From positions 186,001 to 250,000 of the forward strand of contig JAEINT010000006.1 in the NCBI GenBank assembly GCA_016342745.1: a DNA stretch of 64,000 nucleotides, read 5' to 3'. Position numbers and translations under genes: made by a program. The notes under the pieces are model-generated. The model ran no database searches. It had not been told where the DNA came from and was given only the letters and a program-made list of their open reading frames with translations. Below, piece by piece: positions 1 to 10,030 of the stretch. Within the stretch, counting starts at the first letter, position 1, and every line of letters begins with the position of its first letter. This DNA is from Labilibaculum sp. Its GTDB lineage: Bacteria; Bacteroidota; Bacteroidia; Bacteroidales; Marinifilaceae.

Positions 1-1245
1 ACTACGTTTCATTGTAGTTACCAGATTATTTTCAACATCTTCATTTGATAAATCATCCGAAAAAGGAGGATTTTTATGGTTTTCTTTCTCACGATCAAAC
101 GCCTTTTGTAAATTTAAACCTAAATGCTCTGTAACAGCCTCTTCCGCATATTTTTGCATGCGAGAGTCAAGCGTAGTATAAATCTTCAAACCATCCTTAT
201 AAATATTATATGGAGTACCGTCTGCTTTTGTATTTTTATTGCACCATCCAAAAAATGGATTACTCTCCCATTCTAGTGAATCTCGTTTAAACCGCTGTAC
301 ATTCCACGATGCATAATTTTTACGCTCAGGCTTTTTAGCTGTTAACGACATCCGAAGATACTCTCTAAAATAAGGAGCCATTCCCCTTTTGTGATCTACT
401 CTTTGAAAATCAATTCCCAAAGGAAGATTTTTTAAGGAATCATACTCTATTTTAGTTAAATAATCATACTTAACCATTTGTGACAAAACCACATTTCTTC
501 TGTTCAAAGTTAATTCTGCTCTCCTTAATGGATTAAAATACGACGGATTTTTTGCCATACCAACAAGCATAGCTGCTTCGTGAATTTGTAGAGAATCAGG
601 GGTAGTATTAAAATAAACATTTGATGCCGATTTAATTCCTACCGCTAGATTTAAGAAATCAAACTTGTTAAAATACATTGTCATGATTTCCTCTTTGGTA
701 TAGCTACGCTCCAACTTAACAGAAATTACCCATTCCCTGAACTTCCGGAAAACGATATCCATTTTTTTACTAAAGCTTTCTCTCGGGAAAAGCATTTTTG
801 CTAATTGTTGTGAAATAGTACTACCACCTCCAGCATTTCGATTTCCTGTAACCAAACCTTTGGCAACACGACCCAATCCACGAACATCAATACCTGAATG
901 ATCTTTGAATCGAACATCCTCAGTTGCAATCAATGCATCAACCAAAAAAGGAGATAATTCATCATACTTTACAAATGACCTATTTTGAAAATAAAACTTT
1001 CCAAGTAAACTTCCATCTGAAGTATAAACTTCTGTAGCCAAACTACTTTTCGGATTCTCCAACTCTTCAAAAGAGGGCATAAAACCAAAAGTTCCATTCG
1101 AAACTCCAGCGAAAAATAATACAGCTCCTAAAACACCAATCACAAAAATTGCCCAGAATATAATTAACGCTTTTTTAAAGCGCTGCAATTGTGATTTCGG
1201 TTCTTGTTCTAAATTTGAGTTTAACTCAGTATTGTTTTCTAACAT
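1..1245 (-). CDS. Penicillin-binding protein 1A, bifunctional transglycosylase/transpeptidase (3' end missing)
   Basis: Peptidoglycan synthase anchored in the inner membrane. The 415 codons run open from ATG at 1245 to the window edge, so the C-terminal transpeptidase domain lies outside. A short cytoplasmic tail is followed by one membrane segment at about residues 27-48. The GT51 transglycosylase domain follows, with the motif ATEDVRFKDHSGID and its catalytic Glu at residue 109, and then GGGSTISQQLAKMLF. Near the edge TTLDSRMQ marks the linker before the transpeptidase. The gene diverges from topA, with 209 bases between the two starts. No penicillin-binding SxxK motif is visible because of the truncation. 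The family call is secure; PBP1A rather than another class A PBP is inferred from the motif set. Confidence 0.93.
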   Translation of the reverse strand, partial: MLENNTELNSNLEQEPKSQLQRFKKALIIFWAIFVIGVLGAVLFFAGVSNGTFGFMPSFEELENPKSSLATEVYTSDGSLLGKFYFQNRSFVKYDELSPFLVDALIATEDVRFKDHSGIDVRGLGRVAKGLVTGNRNAGGGSTISQQLAKMLFPRESFSKKMDIVFRKFREWVISVKLERSYTKEEIMTMYFNKFDFLNLAVGIKSASNVYFNTTPDSLQIHEAAMLVGMAKNPSYFNPLRRAELTLNRRNVVLSQMVKYDYLTKIEYDSLKNLPLGIDFQRVDHKRGMAPYFREYLRMSLTAKKPERKNYASWNVQRFKRDSLEWESNPFFGWCNKNTKADGTPYNIYKDGLKIYTTLDSRMQKYAEEAVTEHLGLNLQKAFDREKENHKNPPFSDDLSNEDVENNLVTTMKRS

Positions 1246-1380
1246 TATCGACCAATTAATAATTTTGTGCTGTAAAAATAGCAAATAAAATTTGAACTAA
1301 TAAGCATCATATTACTCCTTATTATATAGATCAATTTCAGATAACCAAAATAAGCAATTTCAAAATAATCATCATAAAAT

Positions 1381-1413
1381 TTTGAAGTTAGGATCCTTAT
1401 TGTTTTACTTTGC
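1381..1413 (+). promoter_or_regulatory. Probable promoter of topA
   Basis: TTTG at 1381-1384 is followed after 20 bases by TTACTTTGC (1405-1413). This is close to the Bacteroidota TTTG / TAnnTTTG pattern, with one mismatch. Transcription would start around 1418-1422. That excludes the in-frame TTG at 1410 as start codon and supports ATG 1455. Confidence 0.5.
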
Positions 1414-1454
1414 AAAAAATTTTAACCTTAACTTTCCAAAGTAAAGATACGAGT

Positions 1455-3887
1455 ATGGTAGAGAATTTAGTTATAGTCGAGTCCCCTGCAAAAGCAAAAA
1501 CCATAGAAAAATTTTTAGGTAAAGGTTTCTTGGTAATGTCTAGCTTTGGGCACATTAGAGACCTAGAGAAGAAAGATTTTGGAATTGATATAAAGAATAA
1601 TTTCGAGCCCAAATATATCGTATCCACGGATAAAAAAAAGGTAGTTACCGAATTAAAGAAATTAGCAAAGGAAGCAACTACTGTATGGATCGCATCCGAT
1701 GAGGATCGCGAGGGGGAAGCCATCGCATGGCACTTATACGAAGTGCTAAAACTTAAAAAGGAAAACACCAAACGTATTGTTTTTCACGAGATTACCAAAG
1801 AAGCAATCCTAAAAGCAATTGAAAATCCTCGTCAAATAGACGAAAATTTGGTAAACGCACAGCAAGCACGTAGAATATTAGATCGCTTAGTTGGATTTGA
1901 AGTTTCTCCTGTGCTTTGGAAAAAAGTAAAACCACAGCTTTCTGCAGGTCGAGTTCAATCTGTAGCTGTACGATTAATTGTTGAAAGAGAAAGAGAAATT
2001 ATTTCTTTCGAGTCTGAGTCTTTCTTTAAAGTTATTGCTCAATTTACTATTACTGATGAAAAAGGAGTTGAAAAAACTTTAAAGGCCGAACTTCCAAAAC
2101 GATTTTCTACAAAAGAAGAAACTCTTGATTTCCTTACTAGTTGTAAAAATGCAGAATACGCTGTTCGTGATATTGAGAAAAAACCATCTACACGTAAACC
2201 TGCTGCTCCTTTCACAACATCTACTCTTCAACAAGAGGCAAGTAGAAAGCTTGGATTCTCGGTTGCACAAACCATGTCGGTGGCGCAACGTTTATACGAA
2301 GCAGGAAATATCACATACATGAGAACTGACTCTGTGAACTTATCTGAAACAGCACTAACTGCTGCCGAAGAAGAAATCACCAAGCGTCATGGCTCTGAAT
2401 ATGTTCAGATCAGAAGATACAAAACAAAAAATAAAGGTGCTCAAGAGGCTCACGAGGCCATCCGTCCAACCTATTTAAATAAAGATACTGTTTCAGGAGA
2501 ATCAAATGAAACTCGTCTTTATAATTTAATTTGGAAAAGAACAATTGCATCTCAAATGGCTGATGCCAAACTTGAAAAAACCAACATTCATATTAGCATT
2601 TCTACTAATGACAAAGAATTAGTAGCAACTGGTGAAATGATTAAATTTGATGGTTTCTTCAAAGTATATATGGAATCGACCGATGACGAAAATCAAAAGC
2701 AAGAAGAATCATTATTACCTCAAGTTAAGGCTGGAGACATCTTAAACGAAGAAGTGATGAATGCTACTCAAAACTTTACTTATCGTCCGGCAAGATTTAC
2801 AGAAGCAAGTTTAGTTAAGAAATTAGAAGAACTTGGTATCGGTAGACCATCAACCTATGCGCCAACCATTACTACGGTTCAAAACCGCGGTTACGTTGTC
2901 AAAGAATCTAGAGATGGTGTAGAACGAAAATACGAGGTAATTACACTTCAAGAGAATAACATCTCTGAAGACATAAAAACTCAAATAACTGGAGCTGAGA
3001 ATAAAAAACTTTTCCCTGCGGATATAGGAATGGTTGTTACCGATTTCCTAAACAAGCATTTTACCAATATCATGAATTACAATTTCACCGCCGATGTGGA
3101 AAAAGAATTCGATGACATTGCAGTTGGTAAAATGGTATGGCAAGAAATGATTGGTAAATTTTACCATCCGTTCCATGCCAATGTTGAGAAAACACTCGAA
3201 GAGTCTGAAAGAGAGACAGGTGAGAGGATTTTAGGCAACGACCCTAAGACTGGAAAGGTAATTCTTGTTCGCATTGGTCGATATGGTCCAATGGCTCAAT
3301 TAGGAGAAACTCCTGATAACAAAGAAGAAGAAGCTCCAAAATTTGCAAGTCTTAGAACTGGACAACATTTAGAAACCATCACACTTGAAGAAGCAATTGA
3401 TTTATTTAAACTTCCTAGAGATTTAGGTTTGTATGAAGATAAAAAAGTTGTTGTAGCAATTGGTCGTTTTGGACCATATGTACGCCACGATGGAAAATTC
3501 GCTTCCTTAGAAAAAGATTTAGATGATCCAATGGAAATTGATCTTCCTAGAGCCATAGAGCTTATTGAAATCAAAAGAGAAAAGGATCGCTTGAAACATA
3601 TCAAGTCCTTCGAAGAAGATGCAGAACTTCAAATCCTAAATGGCAGATGGGGACCTTATATCGCTTATCAGAAAGAAAACTATCGATTGGCGAAAGATAT
3701 TGAAGATCCTAAGACACTCAGCTATGAAGATTGCCTAAAGATAATTAAGTCAGCACCTAAAAAGAAGACTAGTAAAGTTGCTAAAAAAGCGCCTGCGAAG
3801 AAAAAAGCACCAGCTAAAAAGAAAGCAACAACAACTAAAAAGAAGACAACAACAGCCAAAAAGAAAACAAGCACGGCTAAAAAATAA
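1455..3887 (+). CDS. topA: DNA topoisomerase I (type IA)
   Basis: Relaxes negative supercoils by a single-strand break. The start is placed at ATG 1455 (810 aa, beginning MVENLVIVESPAKAKT), because this is the family N-terminus and the in-frame TTG at 1410 lies upstream of the predicted transcript start. The Toprim domain covers about residues 3-130 with the acidic DEDREGEA motif. The catalytic Tyr sits in ITYMRTDS near residue 285. The C-terminus has no Cys4 zinc fingers. It has Topo-C-terminal repeats with the signatures IGRYGP, IGRFGPYV and GRWGPYI. It ends in a Lys/Ala-rich tail of about 45 residues (AKKKAPAKKK and similar), probably for non-specific DNA contact. A terminator follows directly. 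Confidence 0.97.
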   Translation: MVENLVIVESPAKAKTIEKFLGKGFLVMSSFGHIRDLEKKDFGIDIKNNFEPKYIVSTDKKKVVTELKKLAKEATTVWIASDEDREGEAIAWHLYEVLKLKKENTKRIVFHEITKEAILKAIENPRQIDENLVNAQQARRILDRLVGFEVSPVLWKKVKPQLSAGRVQSVAVRLIVEREREIISFESESFFKVIAQFTITDEKGVEKTLKAELPKRFSTKEETLDFLTSCKNAEYAVRDIEKKPSTRKPAAPFTTSTLQQEASRKLGFSVAQTMSVAQRLYEAGNITYMRTDSVNLSETALTAAEEEITKRHGSEYVQIRRYKTKNKGAQEAHEAIRPTYLNKDTVSGESNETRLYNLIWKRTIASQMADAKLEKTNIHISISTNDKELVATGEMIKFDGFFKVYMESTDDENQKQEESLLPQVKAGDILNEEVMNATQNFTYRPARFTEASLVKKLEELGIGRPSTYAPTITTVQNRGYVVKESRDGVERKYEVITLQENNISEDIKTQITGAENKKLFPADIGMVVTDFLNKHFTNIMNYNFTADVEKEFDDIAVGKMVWQEMIGKFYHPFHANVEKTLEESERETGERILGNDPKTGKVILVRIGRYGPMAQLGETPDNKEEEAPKFASLRTGQHLETITLEEAIDLFKLPRDLGLYEDKKVVVAIGRFGPYVRHDGKFASLEKDLDDPMEIDLPRAIELIEIKREKDRLKHIKSFEEDAELQILNGRWGPYIAYQKENYRLAKDIEDPKTLSYEDCLKIIKSAPKKKTSKVAKKAPAKKKAPAKKKATTTKKKTTTAKKKTSTAKK

Positions 3888-4263
3888 AAAAACTTAAAAA
3901 AAAATTAAGGGCTATCTATAAATGTAGATAGCCCTTTTTTATTACCATTCTTTTACTCCCTATCATCATATAATTACAAATTATTGTTTACTTTACAAGA
4001 AAAATTTCAAAAATCCTTAACAAAACAATAAAACCATCGTAAATAAGAATTACGTTAAAATAACTGATCACACTGTTTTTCTAAGAAGTCTGATCTTGTG
4101 TTATTTAATTTAATGTTAGACAGATAGAAATTAAGTTTTGCATGGAAACATAAAAAATAATGACTAATGGGGCTGAACATCTGATAAAACTTGTAAGGAA
4201 CATTTATTTTTATTTACTTTACTCCTCATAGTTTTTGGCATTAACTGAACCATAATATTTTAC
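3888..4263. other. Intergenic region topA-porP
   Basis: 376 bases. The first 50 hold the topA terminator. The rest is very AT-rich and must carry the promoter of the T9SS operon, but no box matches TAnnTTTG cleanly. The closest is TTAAGTTTTG at 4131-4140. No gene is seen. Confidence 0.6.
3907..3941 (+). terminator. Rho-independent terminator after topA
   Basis: An 11-bp perfect stem (AGGGCTATCTA 3908-3918 with TAGATAGCCCT 3925-3935) is followed by a T-run. It lies 20 bases after the topA stop. Confidence 0.85.
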
Positions 4264-5196
4264 ATGAAAAAATTTATTTTCTTCATATTATTGGCTTGCT
4301 CATCTTTACTAGCTAAAGCTCAGCAAGATCCACAGTTTAGTCAAAACATGTTCAACATTCTTTCTGTAAACCCTGCTTTTGCAGGATCTGAGGAAGATAT
4401 TCTGGTGTCAGCAATTAATCGTCAACAATGGGTTGGATTCGATAATGCACCAGTTAGTACCGTTGTTAATGTAAGCACTCCTATATCATTTATGGGTGCT
4501 GATCATGGGATCGGTTTAACCATATTAAGTGACAAGTTAGGCTTTGAAAAGAATACTGCAATGCGTTTTAGTTATGCATATCAGAAAAAAATAAGTACAG
4601 GTTCTTTAAATATTGGAGTAAGTGTCGGGTTTCAGAACAATTCACTTAAAGGTGAATGGTTTGTGCCAACAGGAGACGGTTTTGTTAGTGCTGAAGATGA
4701 TTTGGGAGCTGGAAATATTGATGACAGCAAACTTGTTTTCGATTTAGGATTGGGATTTTATTATCATACCAATAACTTTTATGTCGGAACATCCGTAAGT
4801 CATTTAAACAAACCAAATATTGGTTATAACGAAACTGTCGAAACTTATCTTGCACGTCATTATTATGGAATGGCAGGATATCGATACGAACTAAACGAAT
4901 CGTGGGAAATTTTACCCTCGATATTTTATAAAACCGACGCTGTTGTATCTCAGTTTGATTTAAATACTAACATCAGATACAATAAAAGGATTTGGGGAGG
5001 CGTTTCATATAGGGTTGATGATGCCATTGTTGGAATGTTAGGAGTATTATTCAATAATGGAATTCAAATTGGATATGCTTATGATATTTCCACATCGAAG
5101 ATTGCGAAGGGATCGCACGAGTTTTTATTGGCTTACCGATTTAATACTAAATTGGAACGTCGAAATCAAAAATATAAGAGTATTCGATTTTTGTAA
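4264..5196 (+). CDS. PorP/SprF family type IX secretion membrane protein
   Basis: 310-aa outer-membrane beta-barrel-type protein. Residues 1-19 form a signal peptide ending LLAKAQ. The mature start carries the family signature QDPQFSQNMFN followed by NPAFAGS. The rest alternates short hydrophobic strands and turns, as expected for a barrel, and ends in charged RNQKYKSIRFL. PorP/SprF proteins work with the T9SS, which exports proteins across the outer membrane of Bacteroidota. The gene stands 45 bases before gldK in the same direction and probably leads the operon. Most genomes have several PorP/SprF paralogues, so a one-to-one match to sprF or porP is not claimed. Confidence 0.92.
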   Translation: MKKFIFFILLACSSLLAKAQQDPQFSQNMFNILSVNPAFAGSEEDILVSAINRQQWVGFDNAPVSTVVNVSTPISFMGADHGIGLTILSDKLGFEKNTAMRFSYAYQKKISTGSLNIGVSVGFQNNSLKGEWFVPTGDGFVSAEDDLGAGNIDDSKLVFDLGLGFYYHTNNFYVGTSVSHLNKPNIGYNETVETYLARHYYGMAGYRYELNESWEILPSIFYKTDAVVSQFDLNTNIRYNKRIWGGVSYRVDDAIVGMLGVLFNNGIQIGYAYDISTSKIAKGSHEFLLAYRFNTKLERRNQKYKSIRFL

Positions 5197-5241
5197 TAAC
5201 ATTTGAAAATCTATGCAAGTTGCATAATTTATAAAACCACT

Positions 5242-6576
5242 ATGAATAAACTACTTACAACACTTTGTGTAATTGTTTTATTGTTCTTGTCCAGTTGTGG
5301 AAAAAACACTGGAAACGGAGAACTTATTGGTGCGGGTCAAAGAGGAAAATGGTTTGAACCAAAACCATATGGAATGGTATTAATTCCTCGCGGAAGCTTT
5401 ACTGTCGGACCTAATGATCAGGATGTAGCATGGGCACTTAATGCTACTGCCAAGACCGTATCTGTTGAGTCTTATTGGATGGACGAAACTGAAATTACAA
5501 ACAATGAGTACCGTCAGTTTGTAAATTGGGTTAGAGATTCAATTGCTCGCGAACTTTTAGGTCAACAATTTGAAGAATTTCTAATTGCAGAAGATGAAAA
5601 TGGTAATCCTATCGACCCTCCTTTTATCAATTGGGATGAAAGATTAGAATGGGATAACGAAGAATACACTGAAATTCTAGAAGAGATGTATTTACCAGCT
5701 CATGAAAGATTTTTCAGAAATAAAGAAATTGATTCTCGTAAGTTAAAGTACCAATACGAATGGGTGGATTTGCAACAAGCTGCAAAAAAATCGAATCGCT
5801 ACAACTACGAAACTGGTGAGTATGAAGGTATGGTTGACGACTACAAAGGTGGTAGAAAGCAAATTGAGGACCGTTCTTCTTTTATTATGAAAGAAGCTCT
5901 TCATATCTATCCTGATACTTTGTGTTGGATTCAAGACTTTACCTATTCTTATAACGAACCTTGGACCAAACAATATTTCTGGCATCCTGGTTACGATGAT
6001 TATCCAGTAGTTGGAGTTTCTTGGAAACAGGCTACTGCCTTCTCTATTTGGAGAACTCGATTCCACAATTCGGCTTTGAAATCTGAAGGAGATTATCCAG
6101 TTCAAGAATATCGTTTGCCAACCGAATCGGAGTGGGAATATGCTGCACGTGGTGGTATTGCACTAAACATGTATCCTTGGGGTGGTCCTTATACAAGAAA
6201 TGACCAAGGATGTTTCCTTGCAAATTTCAAACCTCTAAGAGGAAATTACGTAGATGATGGTGGATTGGTAACCTTACCTGTTGGTAGTTACGAACCTAAC
6301 GAGTTTGGATTGTATGACATGGCCGGGAATGTTGCAGAATGGACTTCTGGAGCATACGATGAGTCTGCATATTCATTTACCCATGATATGAATCCAAACT
6401 ATGAATACAATGCGCTTCCATCTGATCCTCCAGCATTAAAAAGAAAAGTTACAAGAGGTGGATCTTGGAAAGACATAGGATATTATTTACAATGTGCAAC
6501 CAGAACATATGAATATCAGGACACTGCTAAATCTTATATTGGTTTCCGTTGTGTTAGAACTCATTTAGGTAAATAA
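5242..6576 (+). CDS. gldK: T9SS ring lipoprotein GldK/PorK
   Basis: Component of the periplasmic ring of the type IX secretion and gliding machinery, anchored to the outer membrane. The start is placed at ATG 5242 (444 aa) because a lipoprotein signal begins there, with lipobox LSSC and Cys19. The in-frame TTG at 5203 would bury this signal. The body is a formylglycine-generating-enzyme-like (FGE/SUMF1) fold with DETEITNNEYRQF, YRLPTESEWEYAARGG, YDMAGNVAEW and GFRCVRT. In GldK this fold is structural, not catalytic. First gene of gldKLMN, 50 bases before gldL. The charged insert at about residues 110-210 separates GldK from ordinary FGE enzymes. Confidence 0.96.
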   Translation: MNKLLTTLCVIVLLFLSSCGKNTGNGELIGAGQRGKWFEPKPYGMVLIPRGSFTVGPNDQDVAWALNATAKTVSVESYWMDETEITNNEYRQFVNWVRDSIARELLGQQFEEFLIAEDENGNPIDPPFINWDERLEWDNEEYTEILEEMYLPAHERFFRNKEIDSRKLKYQYEWVDLQQAAKKSNRYNYETGEYEGMVDDYKGGRKQIEDRSSFIMKEALHIYPDTLCWIQDFTYSYNEPWTKQYFWHPGYDDYPVVGVSWKQATAFSIWRTRFHNSALKSEGDYPVQEYRLPTESEWEYAARGGIALNMYPWGGPYTRNDQGCFLANFKPLRGNYVDDGGLVTLPVGSYEPNEFGLYDMAGNVAEWTSGAYDESAYSFTHDMNPNYEYNALPSDPPALKRKVTRGGSWKDIGYYLQCATRTYEYQDTAKSYIGFRCVRTHLGK

Positions 6577-6626
6577 CATTTTACCAGTATACTATTTATT
6601 TTAGACCTTATTCAAACAATCAGATC

Positions 6627-7574
6627 ATGAATATTACCGAACTTGTTCAATCACCCAGATGGAAAAAATTTATGGGCTACGTTTACGGCTGGGGAGCTTC
6701 CGTAGTTTTGATTGGAGCACTATTTAAAATTCAGCATTATCCATACGCTGGAGAACTTCTTACTGTCGGTATGACTGTAGAAGCTATCATCTTTTTCTTC
6801 TCAGCATTTGAGCCTCCACACGAACAACCAGACTGGAGCTTGGTGTATCCCGAACTAATTGGTCTAGAACCAAGAGAAAGAGCTGGTGGAGGTGTACAAG
6901 TTGAAGGATTAGAGCAACTACAATCTTTATTAGAAAAGATGAGTGTTGAGCCTGATAAGATTTCAAATTTAAGTCAGGGGCTAGCAAAACTAACCAATGC
7001 TGCCGACAATCTTTCTAATCTTTCTGAAGCAGCAGTTGTGACTAACGGATACATTCAAAGCCTACAAAGTGCTTCTGAATCTGTTGGACAATTCTCTAAC
7101 AAATATGCAGAGTCTACTCAAGAATTAGCAGAATCAGCTCAAAAGCTTAGCAATTCTTACCAAGAAACTGCTAACACTGTAGCTACTTCAAGTCAAGGTT
7201 TTGCAAGTAAAGTGGACGAGTCTGGAAATAAATTAATTGAATCGTACCAAAATATTGACAAGTCCTTACAAACTGATTTTGGTAAAATTTCTGAAAACAG
7301 CAGCTCTTTCAATGGTTCTATGGAATCATTAAATAATAACCTTTCTTCTTTGAATGCAGTTTATGAATTGCAATTGAAACAAGGAAATGAGCAAATGAAC
7401 AATTCAAAAGCTGTTCACGAAGATTTAGATAAGGTATTGGAAACGCTTACAGCAACATTGCAAAACGCACAAGCTTACAAGAAAGAGACAGAACAGTTAA
7501 ACGAAAACCTTGCGGCATTAAATACCATTTATGGTAATATGCTAAGCGCGATGGATGTAAAGAAGAAAAATTAA
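6627..7574 (+). CDS. gldL: T9SS/gliding motor protein GldL/PorL
   Basis: 315-aa inner-membrane subunit of the proton-driven GldLM motor that powers T9SS export. Two membrane segments lie at about residues 18-36 and 42-62, joined by the typical LFKIQHYPYAGELL turn. The second segment holds an acidic residue (E52) that could take part in proton flow; this is inference from its place. A long cytoplasmic tail (about 80-315) is rich in Asn, Ser, Gln and Leu and predicted to be coiled coil. It lies 23 bases before gldM, which fits a coupled pair. Confidence 0.95.
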   Translation: MNITELVQSPRWKKFMGYVYGWGASVVLIGALFKIQHYPYAGELLTVGMTVEAIIFFFSAFEPPHEQPDWSLVYPELIGLEPRERAGGGVQVEGLEQLQSLLEKMSVEPDKISNLSQGLAKLTNAADNLSNLSEAAVVTNGYIQSLQSASESVGQFSNKYAESTQELAESAQKLSNSYQETANTVATSSQGFASKVDESGNKLIESYQNIDKSLQTDFGKISENSSSFNGSMESLNNNLSSLNAVYELQLKQGNEQMNNSKAVHEDLDKVLETLTATLQNAQAYKKETEQLNENLAALNTIYGNMLSAMDVKKKN

Positions 7575-7597
7575 TTTAACTGTCAAGCTAAGCTGAA

Positions 7598-9151
7598 ATG
7601 GGAGCAACGAATTGTAAAGAAACGCCACGGCAAAAAATGATTGGAATGATGTATTTATTCCTAACAGCAATGTTAGCAATAAATGTCTCCAATGAGGTTC
7701 TTGATGCGTTTACGATTATTGATGATGGTTTAGCTAAAACCATCCAAACTTTTGAAGAGAAAAACAAAATCAAATATGATGATTTTGGTATTGCACTAGA
7801 AGCAAATCCAGCAAAAGTAAAAGATGCATGGGAACTTGCAGATAGTATTCGTATAAAGTCTGATGAATTAACAGTTTTCATATCTGAATTAAAAGAACGA
7901 ATTGTCAAAAAAGCTGATGGTGATGACTATGACATGAATAACATTAGCAGTAAAGACAACCTTGATGTTCCTCCTGAAATAATGATCGTTGGCGGACAAG
8001 GCAAAAAACTGAAAGAATTTATTCAGTCTTACCGTGATCTTATATTACGTCATGTTGCTTCGAAAGATTCAACACTTCGTCATGCAATAGAAAAAACTTT
8101 GAATACGGATAAACCAGAAAAAAATAAAAAAGGTGATCCAAACTATACTTGGGAGTCACAACAATTTTCACACACACCATTAATTGGTGCAGTAACTCTT
8201 TTGTCTAAAATTCAAACAGATGTTCGAAGTACTGAATCTGATGTGGTGAGCTATTTATTTAACCAGATTGAAGCAGAATCATTTAAGTTCAACAAACTAA
8301 GAGCTGAAGTTTTTGCTCCATCTAGTTATATTTTGAAAGGTGATACTTACGAAGCTCAAGTATTTTTAGCAGCTATTGATACTACACAAAATCCTAAAAT
8401 TGTCATTGACCGCAAAGGTCCAATGAGCAAAAATGATTTTAAAGATGGTAGAGGATTATATTCGGCAAAAGCAGATAAGGTTGGGCCCGTAAAATGGGGA
8501 GGTGTCATCACTTATAAAAGTCCATCTGGAATAGAAACACCATACGAATTTGAATCAACTTATATCGTAGCTGAACCAAACGTTGTAGTATCTGCAACAA
8601 AAATGAATGTTTTCTATGTAGGTGTTGATAACCCTGTAAGCATTTCAGCTCCTGGTTTTTCTTCGGATAGAGTTAGAGCTCGCATGGATAATGGAGATCT
8701 AATTAAAAAAGGAAATAACTATATCGCTAAACCTAAGGTTGCACTTAGAGATGCACTAGTTAGCGTTGAAGCTCAATTTGATGATGGTTGGAGACCTTTA
8801 CGTAAAGTTAAATTTAGAGTGAAACCAATTCCAGATCCTATCGCTAAAGTTGCTGATTTAAGTGGTGGTAAGATTAAAAAGAACTTACTTTTAGCTCAAA
8901 CTGGAGTTGATGCAGTTATGGATCAGTTTGATTTTGATTTGACTTTTAAAATTACTGGCTTTACCGTTTCAACCATTGTTAAAGGCTTTACGGTTGATCA
9001 ATCATCTCGATCTGACGTATTTACTCCAGAACAAGTTAAATTGTTTAGAAACTTAAAAAGAAATCAGAAATTATATATTGAAGACATTAAGGCAGTTGGT
9101 CCCGATGGTGTGACTAGAAACTTGCCTACAATTTCATTTAGAATTCAGTAA
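7598..9151 (+). CDS. gldM: T9SS/gliding motor protein GldM/PorM
   Basis: 517-aa inner-membrane protein with a large periplasmic part. A short N-terminus (MGATNCKETPRQK) is followed by one membrane segment (about residues 14-33, MIGMMYLFLTAMLAINVSN). A helical region comes next, and then the four periplasmic D1-D4 domains known for GldM/PorM, which reach across the periplasm to the GldK/GldN ring. The segment and GldL's two segments together form the motor's membrane bundle. The length is usual for the family. Third of four collinear gld genes. Confidence 0.96.
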   Translation: MGATNCKETPRQKMIGMMYLFLTAMLAINVSNEVLDAFTIIDDGLAKTIQTFEEKNKIKYDDFGIALEANPAKVKDAWELADSIRIKSDELTVFISELKERIVKKADGDDYDMNNISSKDNLDVPPEIMIVGGQGKKLKEFIQSYRDLILRHVASKDSTLRHAIEKTLNTDKPEKNKKGDPNYTWESQQFSHTPLIGAVTLLSKIQTDVRSTESDVVSYLFNQIEAESFKFNKLRAEVFAPSSYILKGDTYEAQVFLAAIDTTQNPKIVIDRKGPMSKNDFKDGRGLYSAKADKVGPVKWGGVITYKSPSGIETPYEFESTYIVAEPNVVVSATKMNVFYVGVDNPVSISAPGFSSDRVRARMDNGDLIKKGNNYIAKPKVALRDALVSVEAQFDDGWRPLRKVKFRVKPIPDPIAKVADLSGGKIKKNLLLAQTGVDAVMDQFDFDLTFKITGFTVSTIVKGFTVDQSSRSDVFTPEQVKLFRNLKRNQKLYIEDIKAVGPDGVTRNLPTISFRIQ

Positions 9152-9163
9152 TAAAATTTACAT

Positions 9164-10012
9164 ATGATGAAAAGAAGCTTATTACTACTCATTGGTCTTG
9201 TTTTGATTTGTGCCTCATATGCAGGAGCACAAACTAATGCAACTAGCGTATACACAAAAGATCATATCAAAAACAGAAAGCCAATTCCATATTCTAACAT
9301 TCGTGAATCGGATGTAATGTGGTCTAAATTGGTGTGGAGATTTGTTGACTTGAGAGAAAAAATGAATCTTCCAATGTATTATCCAACTACACCGGAAGAT
9401 GATCGATATAGTTTGATCGATTTGTTAATGTACGGAATCGAAAACGAAGGTCTAACAGCCTACGAAACTAATGATGATGAATTTAAAGTTCCAATGACTA
9501 TTGATCAGATTCGCACTAAATTTGATGCTCAAAACGACACCATCATGCAGCGAAATAGATTAACTGGTGAGTTAGAAGAAAAAATTCTACCTGGTGAAAT
9601 GCATACTGATGATGTGAAAAGATACATGGTTAAGGAACAATGGTTCTTCGATAAGCAAACATCAACTTTACAAGTTCGAATTATTGGAATCTGCCCTATT
9701 CGCGAATACATTAAAGATGGTGATTCTGAATTAGATGGAATTCAGCAAAAGCAATTATTCTGGATTTATTTCCCTGAAGCAAGACCTTTGCTTGCATCGC
9801 ACGAAGTATTTAATCCTTATAATGATGCTGCTCGCTACTCATTTGATGATCTATTTTTGAAAAGACGTTTTTCAAGCTTTATTTCACAAATTTCAAACGT
9901 TCATAACAATCGTACAATTAGTGAATATACAGTTGGCTTGAACTCTATGCTAGAAGCTGAAAAAATTAAAAATGATATTTTCACATTTGAACATGACCTT
10001 TGGGAGTTCTAA
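9164..10012 (+). CDS. gldN: T9SS ring protein GldN/PorN
   Basis: 282-aa periplasmic partner of GldK in the T9SS ring. It has a signal peptide (KRSLLLLIGLVLICASYAGAQ). The mature part shows the family features YTKDHIKNRKPIPYSNIRE, the W-rich RESDVMWSKLVWR, and ICPIREYIKD. Two adjacent ATGs (9164 and 9167) can both serve as start. It is the last gene of the operon and is followed 18 bases later by a strong terminator. The full porP-gldKLMN set in canonical order indicates a working T9SS. Confidence 0.95.
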   Translation: MMKRSLLLLIGLVLICASYAGAQTNATSVYTKDHIKNRKPIPYSNIRESDVMWSKLVWRFVDLREKMNLPMYYPTTPEDDRYSLIDLLMYGIENEGLTAYETNDDEFKVPMTIDQIRTKFDAQNDTIMQRNRLTGELEEKILPGEMHTDDVKRYMVKEQWFFDKQTSTLQVRIIGICPIREYIKDGDSELDGIQQKQLFWIYFPEARPLLASHEVFNPYNDAARYSFDDLFLKRRFSSFISQISNVHNNRTISEYTVGLNSMLEAEKIKNDIFTFEHDLWEF

Positions 10013-10030
10013 TAAGAAAATTGAAATATA

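Noticed and set aside
1410-1454. Upstream TTG start for topA
   Set aside because: It lies within or before the predicted promoter -7 box. The normal family start is ATG 1455.
5203-5241. Upstream TTG start for gldK
   Set aside because: It would mask the lipoprotein signal that begins at ATG 5242.
5743-6105. 120-aa minus-strand frame inside gldK
   Set aside because: It is a shadow of a clearly conserved gene, without its own motif.
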